Assembly (NCBI GenBank): GCA_017163975.1
Contig: JAFFSR010000351.1
Location: 3,431,501 to 3,495,500, forward strand
From: Anastatus disparis
Taxonomy: Eukaryota; Arthropoda; Insecta; Hymenoptera; Eupelmidae
Length of the DNA stretch: 64,000 bases
Direction: 5' to 3'
Shown: positions 63,941 to 64,000 of the stretch, one piece after another
Layout: each line of letters starts with the position of its first letter
How positions within the stretch are numbered: the first letter of the stretch is position 1
Position numbers and translations under genes: made by a program
The notes under the pieces: model-generated
The model's input: the letters and a program-made list of their open reading frames with translations, nothing else
The model's database searches: none
What the model was told of the DNA's origin: nothing

Positions 63941-64000
63941 CTACTTATGTATGCTCGTCCATGCAGCTTTAACAAAAATAAGTTTTTCGCGTATTTGCGC

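Larger units (their letters stand above)
59034..64000 (+). mobile_element. Jockey-like non-LTR retrotransposon, extends past the window
   Basis: A 5' leader from about 59034, ORF1 (59286-60852) with PRE_C2HC-like and CCHC domains, and ORF2 (60845-63940) with endonuclease and RT. The 3' UTR and A-tail are beyond the window. Stops and frameshifts in both ORFs indicate a dead copy. The 5' end is estimated only. Confidence 0.85.

Overview
The window looks like AT-rich insect nuclear DNA built almost entirely from decaying mobile elements. Introns, TATA boxes, non-LTR, LTR and Penelope-like retroelements, a Polinton and many foldback elements all point to an arthropod. The mix is compatible with a hymenopteran such as a parasitoid wasp, but nothing here proves the taxon. 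No intact conserved host gene could be recognised. Two or three short possible host exons are listed with low confidence.

Layout. Positions 1 to about 11,650 hold a degenerate Polinton/Maverick (adintovirus-like) element. Its genes are protein-primed DNA polymerase B, retrovirus-like integrase with a chromodomain-like tail, packaging ATPase, a phospholipase A2/adenain-type protease fusion, minor and major capsid proteins and several uncharacterised proteins. Every long gene carries stops or frameshifts, and two copies of one foldback family sit in polB and in the major capsid gene. Outward-facing paralogues at both ends carry an E-C-H-C pattern like the Maelstrom domain. From 11.7 to 17.8 kb come small hairpins, a transposase zinc-finger relic, a third foldback, a diverged tandem repeat, a 1.58-kb palindrome and a decayed charged coiled-coil gene. 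A non-LTR retrotransposon of the RNase H-bearing kind lies at 17,977-22,803 between perfect 13-bp target duplications.

From 23.1 to 24.7 kb there are two foldback elements and three covarying 29-nt hairpins. At 24,943-36,265 lies an 11.3-kb Ty3/gypsy LTR element with 1.15-kb LTRs, a structured leader, gag, pol and env. Gag and pol are linked by a classical -1 frameshift site. The integrase is deleted and the env looks like a class III viral glycoprotein. It inserted beside a satellite-bearing repeat that continues at 36.3-37.8 kb. A minus-strand Penelope-like element (39.3-42.8 kb) is interrupted by a 1,055-bp foldback with TATA duplications.

From 42.8 to 54.3 kb the sequence is mostly AT-rich and non-coding, with a piggyBac-type MITE, possible exons, a GC-rich LTR-like block, more MITEs and two unrecognised minus-strand ORFs. 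At 54.3-58.5 kb there is another foldback and a satellite with a trimeric higher-order repeat, related to the dimeric array at 37 kb. From about 59.0 kb to the window end lies a degenerate Jockey-like non-LTR retrotransposon.

Most genes here work only inside their own elements: capsid, packaging and replication genes in the Polinton; gag-pol-env in the LTR element; ORF1/ORF2 in the two LINEs. The most interesting structure is at RNA or DNA level: the leader hairpins, the frameshift signal, the 29-nt hairpin trio, heat-shock-element-like clusters and the nested satellite arrays.
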